Of a stretch of DNA of 37,252 bases, positions 6,185 through 14,887 are shown piece after piece (the first letter of the stretch is position 1; each line of letters opens with the position of its first letter). The position numbers were made by a program, and so were the translations under genes. Origin of the DNA: a virus; the IMG/VR virus record IMGVR_UViG_3300033997_000239, positions 1 to 37,252 of that record, one strand, 5' to 3'. A model generated the notes under the pieces. That model was not told the origin of the DNA. It searched no databases and worked only from the letters and a program-made list of their open reading frames with translations.

Positions 6185-6577
6185 TCAGCTCTCCCCGGCC
6201 TGCGGCCAATACTTGCGCATGAGGGCGAGCAGCACGCGCTGTGCGCCGGCGCCGACCAGGAAGGCCATGGACAGCATCAGCGAGGCGGGCACGTTGGCGA
6301 TGAGCAGAGCCAGTGGCGTGAGGTAGCCGGCAGTGATCGAGGAGGCCCAGGCCACGGCCAGGCGCCGCACGGAAGTGCGCAGCAGCTCGCGCCAGGTGTC
6401 CGCAGTGCCCGGCACGGTGTTGAGCAAGATGATGCTCACCAGGGCGCCAAAGAAGCCGGCCAGCAGCAGATCGACATGCAAGCCCAAAGGCACACCGAAC
6501 GCGGTGAGTGCAGACGTCGAGACTGCGGCGCCGGCGAACGTGGCCACGCCGGCGGCGGTGGTTGTGGGTTCGGGCAT
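6185..6577 (-). CDS. Putative phage holin
   Basis: A 130-residue protein with hydrophobic segments at about 37-54 (VDLLLAGFFGALVSIILL) and 82-110 (ITAGYLTPLALLIANVPASLMLSMAFLVG) and a basic C-terminus. It is the first gene of the lysis cassette. ATG 6577 follows AAGGA at about 5 nt; the preceding TTG codon is too close to the ribosome site. A terminator just upstream (6596-6618) separates it from the tail genes. Confidence 0.72.
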   Translation of the reverse strand: MPEPTTTAAGVATFAGAAVSTSALTAFGVPLGLHVDLLLAGFFGALVSIILLNTVPGTADTWRELLRTSVRRLAVAWASSITAGYLTPLALLIANVPASLMLSMAFLVGAGAQRVLLALMRKYWPQAGES

Positions 6578-6593
6578 CAAGATCCTTCGGACA

Positions 6594-6620
6594 AGAAAAA
6601 ACCGCCCGAAGGCGGTTTGT
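6594..6620 (-). terminator. Rho-independent terminator after the tail genes
   Basis: On the minus strand an 8-bp stem, AAACCGCC with GGCGGTTT around a four-base loop (6599-6618), runs into a six-base T tract (6596-6601). It lies between the last tail gene and the lysis cassette, so full lysis expression probably relies on antitermination or read-through. Confidence 0.8.
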
Positions 6621-6636
6621 TGTGGGGTGTCATCTG

Positions 6637-7071
6637 TCAGGGCAACTCATGCAGCTGGATCGGCACATCAAGGATCGCAGCCGGATCAATTGCGTGCCCT
6701 GCAGCCTGCAGTATCGCCAGCCCTGCCGGCAAATCCGGGTTGTCCAAGTCGATGTATTTGCGCACGCTCGCGTCTTGGATCACCGCTTTGCACTGCGCAG
6801 TCTCATCGGCCAGGATCTGCCATTTACCAGGGCCGAACCTGTCAAAAAATGCTCCCACGCTGATGTGACGCACGGGGGTAGGCTGCGGCCCAGGTTCGGG
6901 CACAGCGGGCGCGGCGAATGCCTGGCCATCCCATGACCAGCCAATGCCGACCCCTTCAGGCGCCGGCTCTACGCGTTCCCACTGCGCGCGGACCGCGTCC
7001 GCAAAATCTGCGTCAGCAACGATGACTTGCTCAACACAGCCGCTTTTGATGAGTGCGTAGTTTTTGATCAT
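6637..7071 (-). CDS. Putative tail fibre assembly/accessory protein
   Basis: A 144-residue protein beginning MIKNYALIKSGCVEQVIVADA and containing GIGWSWDGQAFA, a pattern common in small proteins encoded after tail fibre genes that carry a conserved 'viNvi.....p....gW.yd...F' layout. The C-terminal half (FFDRFGPGKWQILADET) resembles the tail-fibre-assembly/DUF-type helical domain. ATG 7071 overlaps the upstream stop (ATGA). Probably a chaperone or minor tip protein; the specific role is inferred from position. Confidence 0.65.
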   Translation of the reverse strand: MIKNYALIKSGCVEQVIVADADFADAVRAQWERVEPAPEGVGIGWSWDGQAFAAPAVPEPGPQPTPVRHISVGAFFDRFGPGKWQILADETAQCKAVIQDASVRKYIDLDNPDLPAGLAILQAAGHAIDPAAILDVPIQLHELP

Positions 7072-7841
7072 TCGTACCACCAGATCCTTACAAAGCCAGA
7101 GCCACCAGCACCGCCGACAGCGTTGAAAGCGCCACCACCGCCGCCGCCACCACGATTTGCCGCACCAGCGCTACCAGGCGCGCCAGGGTTGCCTTCCACG
7201 CCGCCACTACCGCCGCCAGACATACCCAGTCCGGGACCGTTGGTGGCTGAATCCCCACCTCCTCCTCCCCCCCCGCCATAGCCGTTGATGCCCAAACCAC
7301 CAACGCCTCCACTGCCAGAGCCCCCGGCGCCCCCACCACCGCCCCAGATGCCCTCACCGCCACGTGCCGAGCTGGTTCCTCCATTGACACTATTGTTGCC
7401 GGGGCCACCGGCTCCACCACCACCGCCTCCCGTATTTGCCCCGCTGCCACCGCCGCCTGTCCCCCCGTTGCCACCCCGCTGGTATCCAGACAAACCGCCA
7501 GAGCCATACCCGCCACCGGGCACAGACGCAGATCCAACCGCCGTGGCTCCACCCGCAGTGCCGTTGCCAACCCCCGATGCAGTCCCGCCAGCACCACCCG
7601 CACCGATAGTGACCGCAACAGGCCCGGTAAACGTCATCGGCAATGTCAGAACGGCACCTCCACCGCCGCCGCCGCCCCGCGAGCAACCGCCGCCGCCACC
7701 ACCACCGACCAGCAAGACCCAGCCCTGCCCGCCACTCGCCAAAAGTGCTGCAGGAGGGGTAAACGTCCCAGACGCCAAGAACTCCTGGTAGCGCAGTTTC
7801 CCCCCGCCGCCACCGCCAAAGTAATCCGAATAAAAGCTCAT
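7068..7841 (-). CDS. Glycine-rich tail tip/adhesin-like protein
   Basis: A 257-residue protein built from Gly runs (GGGGGGG several times) between short loops, ending in a hydrophobic GSGFVRIWWYE. The N-terminus (YFGGGGGGKLRYQEFLASGTFTPP) and final strand G-F-V-R-I-W match the phage glycine-rich tail domain seen in many tailed phages. Such sequences can form packed polyglycine II helices, as in the S16 gp38 receptor-binding adhesin. It overlaps both neighbours by 4 nt. It likely decorates the fibre and may contact the host surface. Confidence 0.75.
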   Translation of the reverse strand: MSFYSDYFGGGGGGKLRYQEFLASGTFTPPAALLASGGQGWVLLVGGGGGGGCSRGGGGGGGAVLTLPMTFTGPVAVTIGAGGAGGTASGVGNGTAGGATAVGSASVPGGGYGSGGLSGYQRGGNGGTGGGGSGANTGGGGGGAGGPGNNSVNGGTSSARGGEGIWGGGGGAGGSGSGGVGGLGINGYGGGGGGGGDSATNGPGLGMSGGGSGGVEGNPGAPGSAGAANRGGGGGGGAFNAVGGAGGSGFVRIWWYE

Positions 7842-8869
7842 GCTGCCTCCATAAATCCATCAGTTGCATTGACCCAGCGACACACCGCCGAATCGTTTTG
7901 GGACAGCAGTTGCATCACGCCAGGACTGCGGCCCTTGAGCTTGTTTGACTGCCAGTCGATGTTTGCGGCCCAGATGCCGCGCGACATCCCAAAACCAAAG
8001 GCCTGGCCTGCAGCGAAATTGATTGGCACCGTCAGCGTGATTCCGGCAGCCGCCAGAACGTAGAACACCCCAGGCACAGCGACCGCAGATGCAGTGATGA
8101 CTTGCGTTGTCATCCAGGCTGAAGCACCTGGCGCAGCCACCCCTATTACCCAGTCCGCTTTTGCGGCGGTCCCGGCGAACGTGTCAACTCCAATGACCAG
8201 AGAGCCGGTGCCCGGGTTGTAGGTCTGGACGTAGCCGCTCATACGTGTACCAGGGTCGCTTGCGGACGTGGCCACCAGGTACATGCCCGCCACAAACGAG
8301 CGCGAGGCCTCGATCACAAAGCTCTTTGCGCCGGCGCCAGGGGTGACGCTCGTCGTGCTGCTGCCCTTGAGCTGCCGAGTTGCAAACACCTCCGCCTGAT
8401 CGCGGTAGGCAAGCGCATCGTTGCGCGCATCGAGCGTGTCGCTCAGCAGGCCTGCAGTTGTGTCGCGCGCCCCCTGTGCTGCTGCGCGAGCATCGTCCGC
8501 CAACCGGGCCTGCGCTGCAGCAGCGATATCGCTATCTGCGGCAGCGCCCGCCGATTCGGCTGATGCGTTTGCAGATGCTGCCGCATTGCGCGAGAAACCA
8601 TCGGCCGCGCCAGCGCTATCTGCAGCAGCATCGCGCGCAGCTTCGGCAGCATCTTGCGCGCCAATCGAAAAACCTGCCGCAGCGACCGCTTCCTGCGCGT
8701 TGTGCTGGACATTGGCAGAGAGCGCGTTGATTTCCGGCACAAATGGCCCTGGCCCGCCCATGTGCGTGCCGAATGCATAGGCCTTGCTGTTGTAGGTGCC
8801 TGCCGCTCGATCCGACAGCGCCGGGAATTCCGGCACCGGGGAGAGCGTGGCTGCTGGTTGTATTGCCAT
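7838..8869 (-). CDS. Tail fibre protein with Ala-rich coiled coil
   Basis: A 343-residue protein. Residues 1-50 hold a conserved N-terminus (PVPEFPALSDRAAGTYNSKAY) common to phage tail fibre attachment regions. Residues about 55-165 are a long Ala/Asp-rich coiled coil (repeats of AADSAGAA). Residues 170-343 form a beta-rich C-terminal head with GSSTTSVTPGAGAKSF. This fits a trimeric fibre whose N-terminus binds the tail. Start and stop overlap both neighbours, consistent with one operon. Confidence 0.8.
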   Translation of the reverse strand: MAIQPAATLSPVPEFPALSDRAAGTYNSKAYAFGTHMGGPGPFVPEINALSANVQHNAQEAVAAAGFSIGAQDAAEAARDAAADSAGAADGFSRNAAASANASAESAGAAADSDIAAAAQARLADDARAAAQGARDTTAGLLSDTLDARNDALAYRDQAEVFATRQLKGSSTTSVTPGAGAKSFVIEASRSFVAGMYLVATSASDPGTRMSGYVQTYNPGTGSLVIGVDTFAGTAAKADWVIGVAAPGASAWMTTQVITASAVAVPGVFYVLAAAGITLTVPINFAAGQAFGFGMSRGIWAANIDWQSNKLKGRSPGVMQLLSQNDSAVCRWVNATDGFMEAA

Positions 8870-9804
8870 TAGATGGCACCTTTCACAATGAGATTGAGAG
8901 ATGTCTCACCCCAGTTGTCAGCCCGGATAGATCCGGTCACAAAACCACGGGTGTTGAGATAGCCATAGCGCGGCAGACCTGATGCTTCAAACGGCACCAC
9001 GGTATCGATGATTTCGCCAAGGATGGCGTCCGCATACATGGCCTGTTCGGCGTTGATTACCACCCTGCAGGTAACGTCGCGGACGTTGCCGCGGGGGATC
9101 TGTCTAAAGGTCCCGTCGTCATTGACTTGGCGATAGGTGTAGGACTTCCTCTGTGCCTCTGCCCCGTACTCGGCTCCGCCAAAGTTGGCTTCACCGATGA
9201 GTTGCCGCCAGTCCCCTACCTTGATATCACCCACAGCGACGGCGCCATTCCCCGGCGCCCGGATCGTCACGGACACCTCGGCATTTGGCGCTATCGGAAT
9301 TTCATCCATGCTGATTTTTTCCAGCGCTGGCAGCGGCGTAAAAAGCAACTCCCAGAGCCCTGCGGCTTGGGCGTAAAGATCGCCGTGCTGCTCCCGGATA
9401 ACATCTCCCCCAGGGGCATCACGGACGACAAGTGAATAGGTCGCCCCCTCAGGTCCATAGACGCTGACGCCGTTAATAAAGCCTGGAGTCAGCACGAACG
9501 AGATGGAGCCCTTGCCCCGGGATTTCGTCGCCGAGTAATCATCGAAAGGGGCCATCCGGTCAGTTGGCCCCTTGCGGAGCCAATAGCCAGGATCAGCCTC
9601 AGGACGCGCCGTGCGGCCTGAGTGCGCCCGGGAGCATGAGTAGACAGATCCATTTGAGGTGCGCAGATCATCAATGGCATAGCTGCCACTGGCGACCCAT
9701 GCAACCTCGCCATTTGCCGTGTTGGGCTCGGGCACTGTCGTGCCTGCGGCGACCATGGCATCGGTGATTTTCACCGGCACCATGACGCGAGCGGATACGT
9801 TCAT
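8869..9804 (-). CDS. Tail tip structural protein following the tape measure
   Basis: A 311-residue protein starting MNVSARVMVPVKI, with a central beta-rich part (SFVLTPGFINGVSVYGPEGATYSLVVRD) and a C-terminal segment ending TSLNLIVKGAI. Position directly after the tape measure and before the fibre marks it as a distal tail/tip component. I cannot match it to a Dit or hub family. Its ATG overlaps the tape measure stop (ATGA). Confidence 0.7.
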   Translation of the reverse strand: MNVSARVMVPVKITDAMVAAGTTVPEPNTANGEVAWVASGSYAIDDLRTSNGSVYSCSRAHSGRTARPEADPGYWLRKGPTDRMAPFDDYSATKSRGKGSISFVLTPGFINGVSVYGPEGATYSLVVRDAPGGDVIREQHGDLYAQAAGLWELLFTPLPALEKISMDEIPIAPNAEVSVTIRAPGNGAVAVGDIKVGDWRQLIGEANFGGAEYGAEAQRKSYTYRQVNDDGTFRQIPRGNVRDVTCRVVINAEQAMYADAILGEIIDTVVPFEASGLPRYGYLNTRGFVTGSIRADNWGETSLNLIVKGAI

Positions 9805-12800
9805 GCGATCTCCTTTGCTATTGCTTGCGCCAGGGCCGACACATTCATGATTTCCGTCCGCGTGGCGTTACCACCTTCGGTTACGTCGTCGGTTAGCCCC
9901 TGCATGGCGGACACACTCACAGAGATTTCCGAGACATGCGAGGTCAAGCGATCAACGACCAAGAGCAGACGCTCAAGCAAAGCCACCGAACGGCCCGCCC
10001 CCTCTCCTCCACGCGGGCGCTGAAAGCCGCCAGCCCAGGGATTGAAGGCTTTTGGCACGATGGCTTCGCCTTCGTGGATCTGGGCCAACATGTCGCCGGG
10101 GACGTAGTTCGTACCCACGTCGAAACGCGGGATGCCGGCCCGGTCGAGCGCCGCATTCACGTCATTGACTGAAAAGCCGTAGAGGTAAGCCAGGTCCTGA
10201 GCCGTGCCCCCTGCTTTCTGGAAGTCCGTTGCAAGCCCTGCAAAATCGCCTGTGCCAGACCATTTGTTGAACGTTGGAGCGAGGCCATCCAGCCGGCGTT
10301 CGTAGTCAAGATCGGCGTAGTCATAGATGACGGCACCGCCCGACAAGATCGCAGTGGGCGTTTTGTATTTGCCAGTGTCAGCAGGCTGAAACCCTCCACC
10401 ACCGCTGCCCCAGCTCGGCTGCGGCCCCTTGCCTCCACTGCCGCCAGAGCCAGAGCCTGCGGGGCTTTCTGGGAACATCCGCGCCTCAAGGCCCTTGATC
10501 GCAGCTTCCACGGATAGCGTCGCATCGATCTGCTTTTCGTTGCCTTCAAGCAGATCACGCCAATACGCTAGCGTCTTATCCAGCCGATCAATCTGCTCTT
10601 GCGAGTTTTTGAACAGCCGCTCCTCCACCCCGAGCTGCTCATCGCCCAGGTCTGCCAGGTCAGCCAATTGGCCCGCCAGCACCAGGGCGTCACGCTCCCT
10701 TTCAAACTGCGTCGCATAGACGCCGCCAGAGATGCCCCCTCGCGCTGCCGCGATGGCTTCGCTCAACTCGTTGTAGCTGGACAGCTTCTTGCCGTTGCGC
10801 ACACCCGCAAGCGCGCTTTCCACATAGACCATGCCCTGCGCAGCCACCCATTGAGCGGACGCATCAGACATACCCTGCAGATCTCGCGCATTGGAGCGCA
10901 GCGAGGCAATCGAGCCCGAGAGTGCCTGAATGGCCTCTTGCGACGATGACGCAATGGCGCTCCAGTAATCACGCTCCCGGCTGACGGCCGCCTCAAAATT
11001 GGCGCGCGCTTTTGTCTCCGCGTTCTTGGCGTCCTCCAGCGCCCAGATGCGTTCTTGCAGTGCGCGGTTGCTCGGGTCCAGCGCCGCCAGTTCGCGCCGG
11101 CGCAGCTCGGCCGTGTCGCCGGTCAGTTCCAGCCAGCGGCGCTCAAGATCCGCCTGCTTGTCGCGGGCAGCGATTTCGGCGCGCAGTGCCTCGTTGTAGT
11201 CCCAGGCGGCGCGCTCGGCCTCGCTCATGCCCTCTGTCGCCAGCTTGCGCAAGGCCTCGCGGTACTTGTCCGTTTGGCCCGTGGCCCGCAGGTACTCGGC
11301 TTCCAGCTTGGAGCGGTCATCCTTGAGCCCATCCAGCACACGGCCTGCAGCGTCAGCGACTTCGCCAAACATCTGGGCCAGGGGCAGCAGCTTGGCGAGC
11401 AGCTCGACATCGCCGGCGGCCATCGCCGCTTCGATCAGCTTGCGGAACTGCTCTTTCGCGGCCTGGCCCTGGCGCGGGTCAATCTCCAGCTTCAAATCCT
11501 TCAGCGACTTGTCCAGCACCTTCGCGGCGTTCTCGACCCGTTCGCTTTCCGTGTAGAAGCCGGCATAGAAGGCGTCGATGCCCGCTATCGCGTTCTCGAT
11601 GCCCCCCATCTCCTTGATGAGCTTGGCAATTGCCTTGTCGCCCATCTCGCCGAAGTTGACGATGTTGTTTGTCCAGCCCTCCACCGCCGTGGCCGTGAGC
11701 TGGACCTTTTGCAGCATCGCGTTGAAGCTGTCCAGCGTGATGTCGTCGCCCAGCTCATCAAAGACATCGCGCATCCATGCCGGAAGGTCAGCCTTTTTCA
11801 GCTCACCCACCAGGGCGCCGCCCATGTCGGCGACGAACTGCGTAAAGGCCTTTTCCGGGTCGTTGCCCAGGTCGCGGTTTTTGTACGACTTGAGCACCTC
11901 GCCAGTCACCTTGTCGATGATCTGGAAATAGCCGTGGGCGTCCTCATCGCCATACTTCGGGTTGGTCGCAAAGCCTGCGGCAATGTCCACCTCGCGCACG
12001 TTGCCGCTCGCGTACTTGGACAGGGACTTGTAGACCTCGGCCAAGGCTTTCACTGTGGTGCCCAGCTGCTCGCCCAGTTCCTTGTTGCCGCGCTTGGTGA
12101 AGTCGCCCAGAGAATTACCCCAGGCATCCTTGCCCAGTGCCTGTTTGGTGGCTTCGTCCCAGTCCTCCGTCCTGGTCGAATACGCGCCGCCGCTGTGGTT
12201 TGGACCACGGGACCCAAAGATGCCGCTTTTGAGCAACGCGAACACCGCGACCGCTGCGCCGATATAGGGCAGTGCGGCCCCAAGGCCCATGCCCGCCGCC
12301 GTCGTCCCGCTGGCAGATCCCCACAGCGACGCAACGCCGCCGATGCCGAGCTGCCCACCGGCAGCGATGCCCGCGCCCAGCTCGCCGAGGAAGCTGCTGC
12401 CCATCAGCTTGCCCAGGCCAATCACGCCGGATGCCACAAACCCAGAGCTACCGCCCGAAAATGACGACCAGATATCCGCCAGGCTCTTGACGCCGGACAG
12501 GGCATTACCCTTCGCTCCGCCACCATCGGATAGGCCCAGCATGTTCGCCGCGTAGGCCGCCACAGGCTGGACGATGGGCATGATGAGCGGGCGCAGGATC
12601 AGCGTCCGCGCCAGATTCTTGAGGTAGTCGCCGAATGACCGCCCCCCTGCCATCAGTTGGTCCGTGAGGCTTTGGCCGATCTGGTCAACGCCCTTTTGCC
12701 ATTCGGTGACGCTAGCAGCGGCGGCCGTGGAGGATGCCTCCTTGCCCGCCTTCTGCGAAGTCAGCGCCAGGCGTTCACGCAGCAGCTCAATTTCCTGCTT

Positions 12801-14885
12801 CAGCAGCGCATGCTCGGCCGTCATGGTCCCGGTCAGGGAAGCAACACGCTCCATTTCCGCAAGCTGCTGCTCCTTGGACAGGACGATCGCAAGTTGCCGC
12901 TGTTCGAGGACGATCCGCTGCTGGTCAGCGCTCAGGCCGATCAGCTCAATCTCTTCGCGCAGGGACTTGTTGCCGGCCTCCAGTTCTTCAACCGTCTTGG
13001 CCTGTACGCCAAGCCAATCCTGGCGGTACTTGCGCTCTTCCTCGGCGGCCTTCTTTGCCTTCTTCGCGACCTCGTTTTCCTTCTCCAGCGCCGCCAGCGT
13101 GTCGATCTTGGCCAGCACGTTGGCGCGCTGGGCAGCAGTCAGCCCCTTGAGGCTGTCTTTCACGTCCTCATTGAACTTGATGCGGATCTTGTCGGACTCG
13201 GCCAGAGCTTCGCCACTGGACAGTTCCTGGCGCTGCTCTGCCGTCTTCTCTGCGATGGACTGCAGCAGGTTGTCATAGCTGGTCTGCAGCTGCTTGGCCG
13301 ACTGCGCGCTGGCCTTGGCCCCCGCATCCTGCTTGGCATAGGTCTCTTCGACCTGGCGCTGCATCTCGGGCGTGAATGCAGAGCCGAGCTTGCGTTTCCA
13401 CTCCTCGACCTCCAGCGCTGCTTTCTGCGCGGCTGTTCCGTACTTCTTGATCCAGTCTTCCGACTGCCCTAAAGGAACCTGTGTGCTGTTCGCAGCGGCG
13501 GCCACGCCAGCCACTTCGGTAGCCACATCCTCAACAGCAGGCTTTGCCGCGCCTGCAGCTGTCCGCAAAACATCAAGATGGCTCTTGATGCCGGCAATGC
13601 GCTCTTCGAGCTTCGCCGTCATCTGCCCCTTGGGGCCACCGGCGCGGGCCAGCAGGGCTTCGGCCTGCGCCAGGCGCTCGGTCTGAAATTCGATTTCCTT
13701 GCTGAGCCGGTCCCCTACCGGGTCGCCCATGTTTGCAGCGATGGCCGCGCCCGTGGCCGCGCCAATCCCCAGCAGCACCAGGGTGGCCGGGTTCGCCGCG
13801 AGGGCCAGGCTCAGCGCGATCACCGCGCCACGAACCTTGGTCAATGCCCCCCACACCCCGCCAGCGGCGCCGATGGCATTGGCGACCTGCAGGGCGCCGG
13901 CGGCCGTGGCAGTGCCGGCGATCATGCCCAGCACCACGCCAATCTCGCCCTTATGCTCGGCCACGGCCTGGCCCAGCTTGACGATGCCCGCCATGCTGCT
14001 GGCGGCAAAGCTGCCCACGTCGATTAGCCCGCTGATCAGCGTCTGAAAGCCGTTGCGCACGTCATCGCTGTTGAGCGTGCTGTTGAGCCCTTCGACGCTA
14101 TCGCGCAGGCCTGGCAGGCTCGCGCTGTCCGCCGTCATGAGGCTGTTGATGGTGTTGCCAACAGCTGTCAGCGATCCGCCCAGCGTGTCGCGCGCCGCCT
14201 GGGCAGCGCCGCCGTAGCTGGACTCCAGGGCCTGCAGGATGATGTCCTGCGCCTTGGCCGTCTGGCCCGTGCGCTCGAACTGCTTGACCAGTTCCTTCTG
14301 AGCATCCGTGAACCGAAAGCCCTGCTTTGATAGCGCCGTCAGCCCTTCGCTGGGCACGTCCAGCGCCTTGCCGATGGTCTCGGCCGAGGCCGTGACCTCG
14401 TAGCCCATGCGCTCGGACATGTCGATCACGGCCTGCATGGCGCGCGGAAACTGCTCGCCCACCACGCCCGCATAGCTGAGCATGCGGGTCTGCGCCTGGT
14501 TGATCTGACCCGCACTGAAAGTGCTGGTCTTCTCCATGCTGTCGGCCATCGCGTTGAGCCGCTCGATGCTCCAACCTGCGGCGCCGCCCGTGGATTTGAT
14601 CGCCGCCGCGAGCTGGGTCTGCTCCTTTTCGGCGTCGATGGTCTCCTGCTTGATCTTGGCGATGGCCGAGGTGATCCCGACCACGCTGATGGCACCACCG
14701 ATGGCGCCCAGCACAGCGCCCTTGAGGCTGTCCATGCGGGACGACACGCCGGCGGCCATGTTGTCATAGGCATCCTGCACGCGCTTGGCGTGCTGCTTGA
14801 CCTCCTGCTCCGAGGACTGAAGCCCCTCGCTGAATTGCGCGTATTCCAGCGCGAGCTTGACGACCAGCGATCCCAATGCCGACAT
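9801..14885 (-). CDS. Tail tape measure protein
   Basis: At 1694 residues it is the largest gene of the window. The N-terminus has the lambda gpH-like tape measure domain (helical, with TFSAGQINQAQTRMLSY near residue 115 and repeated Ala/Gln helices). Hydrophobic segments at about 315-390 (VVLGMIAGTATAAGAL, ALSLALAANPATLVLLGIGAA) could cross the host membrane. Long coiled coils follow at about 500-720 and 1180-1420, and Gly-rich hydrophobic stretches lie around 780-900. The C-terminus has the typical RFDVGTNYVPGDMLAQIHEGEAI-type motif (split here for length). With the usual 0.15 nm per residue it implies a tail of roughly 250 nm, so a siphovirus. It starts 3 nt after the GT stop. Confidence 0.95.
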   Translation of the reverse strand: MSALGSLVVKLALEYAQFSEGLQSSEQEVKQHAKRVQDAYDNMAAGVSSRMDSLKGAVLGAIGGAISVVGITSAIAKIKQETIDAEKEQTQLAAAIKSTGGAAGWSIERLNAMADSMEKTSTFSAGQINQAQTRMLSYAGVVGEQFPRAMQAVIDMSERMGYEVTASAETIGKALDVPSEGLTALSKQGFRFTDAQKELVKQFERTGQTAKAQDIILQALESSYGGAAQAARDTLGGSLTAVGNTINSLMTADSASLPGLRDSVEGLNSTLNSDDVRNGFQTLISGLIDVGSFAASSMAGIVKLGQAVAEHKGEIGVVLGMIAGTATAAGALQVANAIGAAGGVWGALTKVRGAVIALSLALAANPATLVLLGIGAATGAAIAANMGDPVGDRLSKEIEFQTERLAQAEALLARAGGPKGQMTAKLEERIAGIKSHLDVLRTAAGAAKPAVEDVATEVAGVAAAANSTQVPLGQSEDWIKKYGTAAQKAALEVEEWKRKLGSAFTPEMQRQVEETYAKQDAGAKASAQSAKQLQTSYDNLLQSIAEKTAEQRQELSSGEALAESDKIRIKFNEDVKDSLKGLTAAQRANVLAKIDTLAALEKENEVAKKAKKAAEEERKYRQDWLGVQAKTVEELEAGNKSLREEIELIGLSADQQRIVLEQRQLAIVLSKEQQLAEMERVASLTGTMTAEHALLKQEIELLRERLALTSQKAGKEASSTAAAASVTEWQKGVDQIGQSLTDQLMAGGRSFGDYLKNLARTLILRPLIMPIVQPVAAYAANMLGLSDGGGAKGNALSGVKSLADIWSSFSGGSSGFVASGVIGLGKLMGSSFLGELGAGIAAGGQLGIGGVASLWGSASGTTAAGMGLGAALPYIGAAVAVFALLKSGIFGSRGPNHSGGAYSTRTEDWDEATKQALGKDAWGNSLGDFTKRGNKELGEQLGTTVKALAEVYKSLSKYASGNVREVDIAAGFATNPKYGDEDAHGYFQIIDKVTGEVLKSYKNRDLGNDPEKAFTQFVADMGGALVGELKKADLPAWMRDVFDELGDDITLDSFNAMLQKVQLTATAVEGWTNNIVNFGEMGDKAIAKLIKEMGGIENAIAGIDAFYAGFYTESERVENAAKVLDKSLKDLKLEIDPRQGQAAKEQFRKLIEAAMAAGDVELLAKLLPLAQMFGEVADAAGRVLDGLKDDRSKLEAEYLRATGQTDKYREALRKLATEGMSEAERAAWDYNEALRAEIAARDKQADLERRWLELTGDTAELRRRELAALDPSNRALQERIWALEDAKNAETKARANFEAAVSRERDYWSAIASSSQEAIQALSGSIASLRSNARDLQGMSDASAQWVAAQGMVYVESALAGVRNGKKLSSYNELSEAIAAARGGISGGVYATQFERERDALVLAGQLADLADLGDEQLGVEERLFKNSQEQIDRLDKTLAYWRDLLEGNEKQIDATLSVEAAIKGLEARMFPESPAGSGSGGSGGKGPQPSWGSGGGGFQPADTGKYKTPTAILSGGAVIYDYADLDYERRLDGLAPTFNKWSGTGDFAGLATDFQKAGGTAQDLAYLYGFSVNDVNAALDRAGIPRFDVGTNYVPGDMLAQIHEGEAIVPKAFNPWAGGFQRPRGGEGAGRSVALLERLLLVVDRLTSHVSEISVSVSAMQGLTDDVTEGGNATRTEIMNVSALAQAIAKEIA

Positions 14886-14887
14886 AG

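Noticed and set aside
7285-7791. Pro-rich frame on the + strand
   Set aside because: It is the reverse reading of the Gly-rich tail gene; Gly codons become Pro codons. No ribosome site.
11055-12464. 469-codon + strand frame inside the tape measure gene
   Set aside because: Antisense shadow in high-GC DNA; no ribosome site, no family features, and the opposite frame is a clear tape measure.
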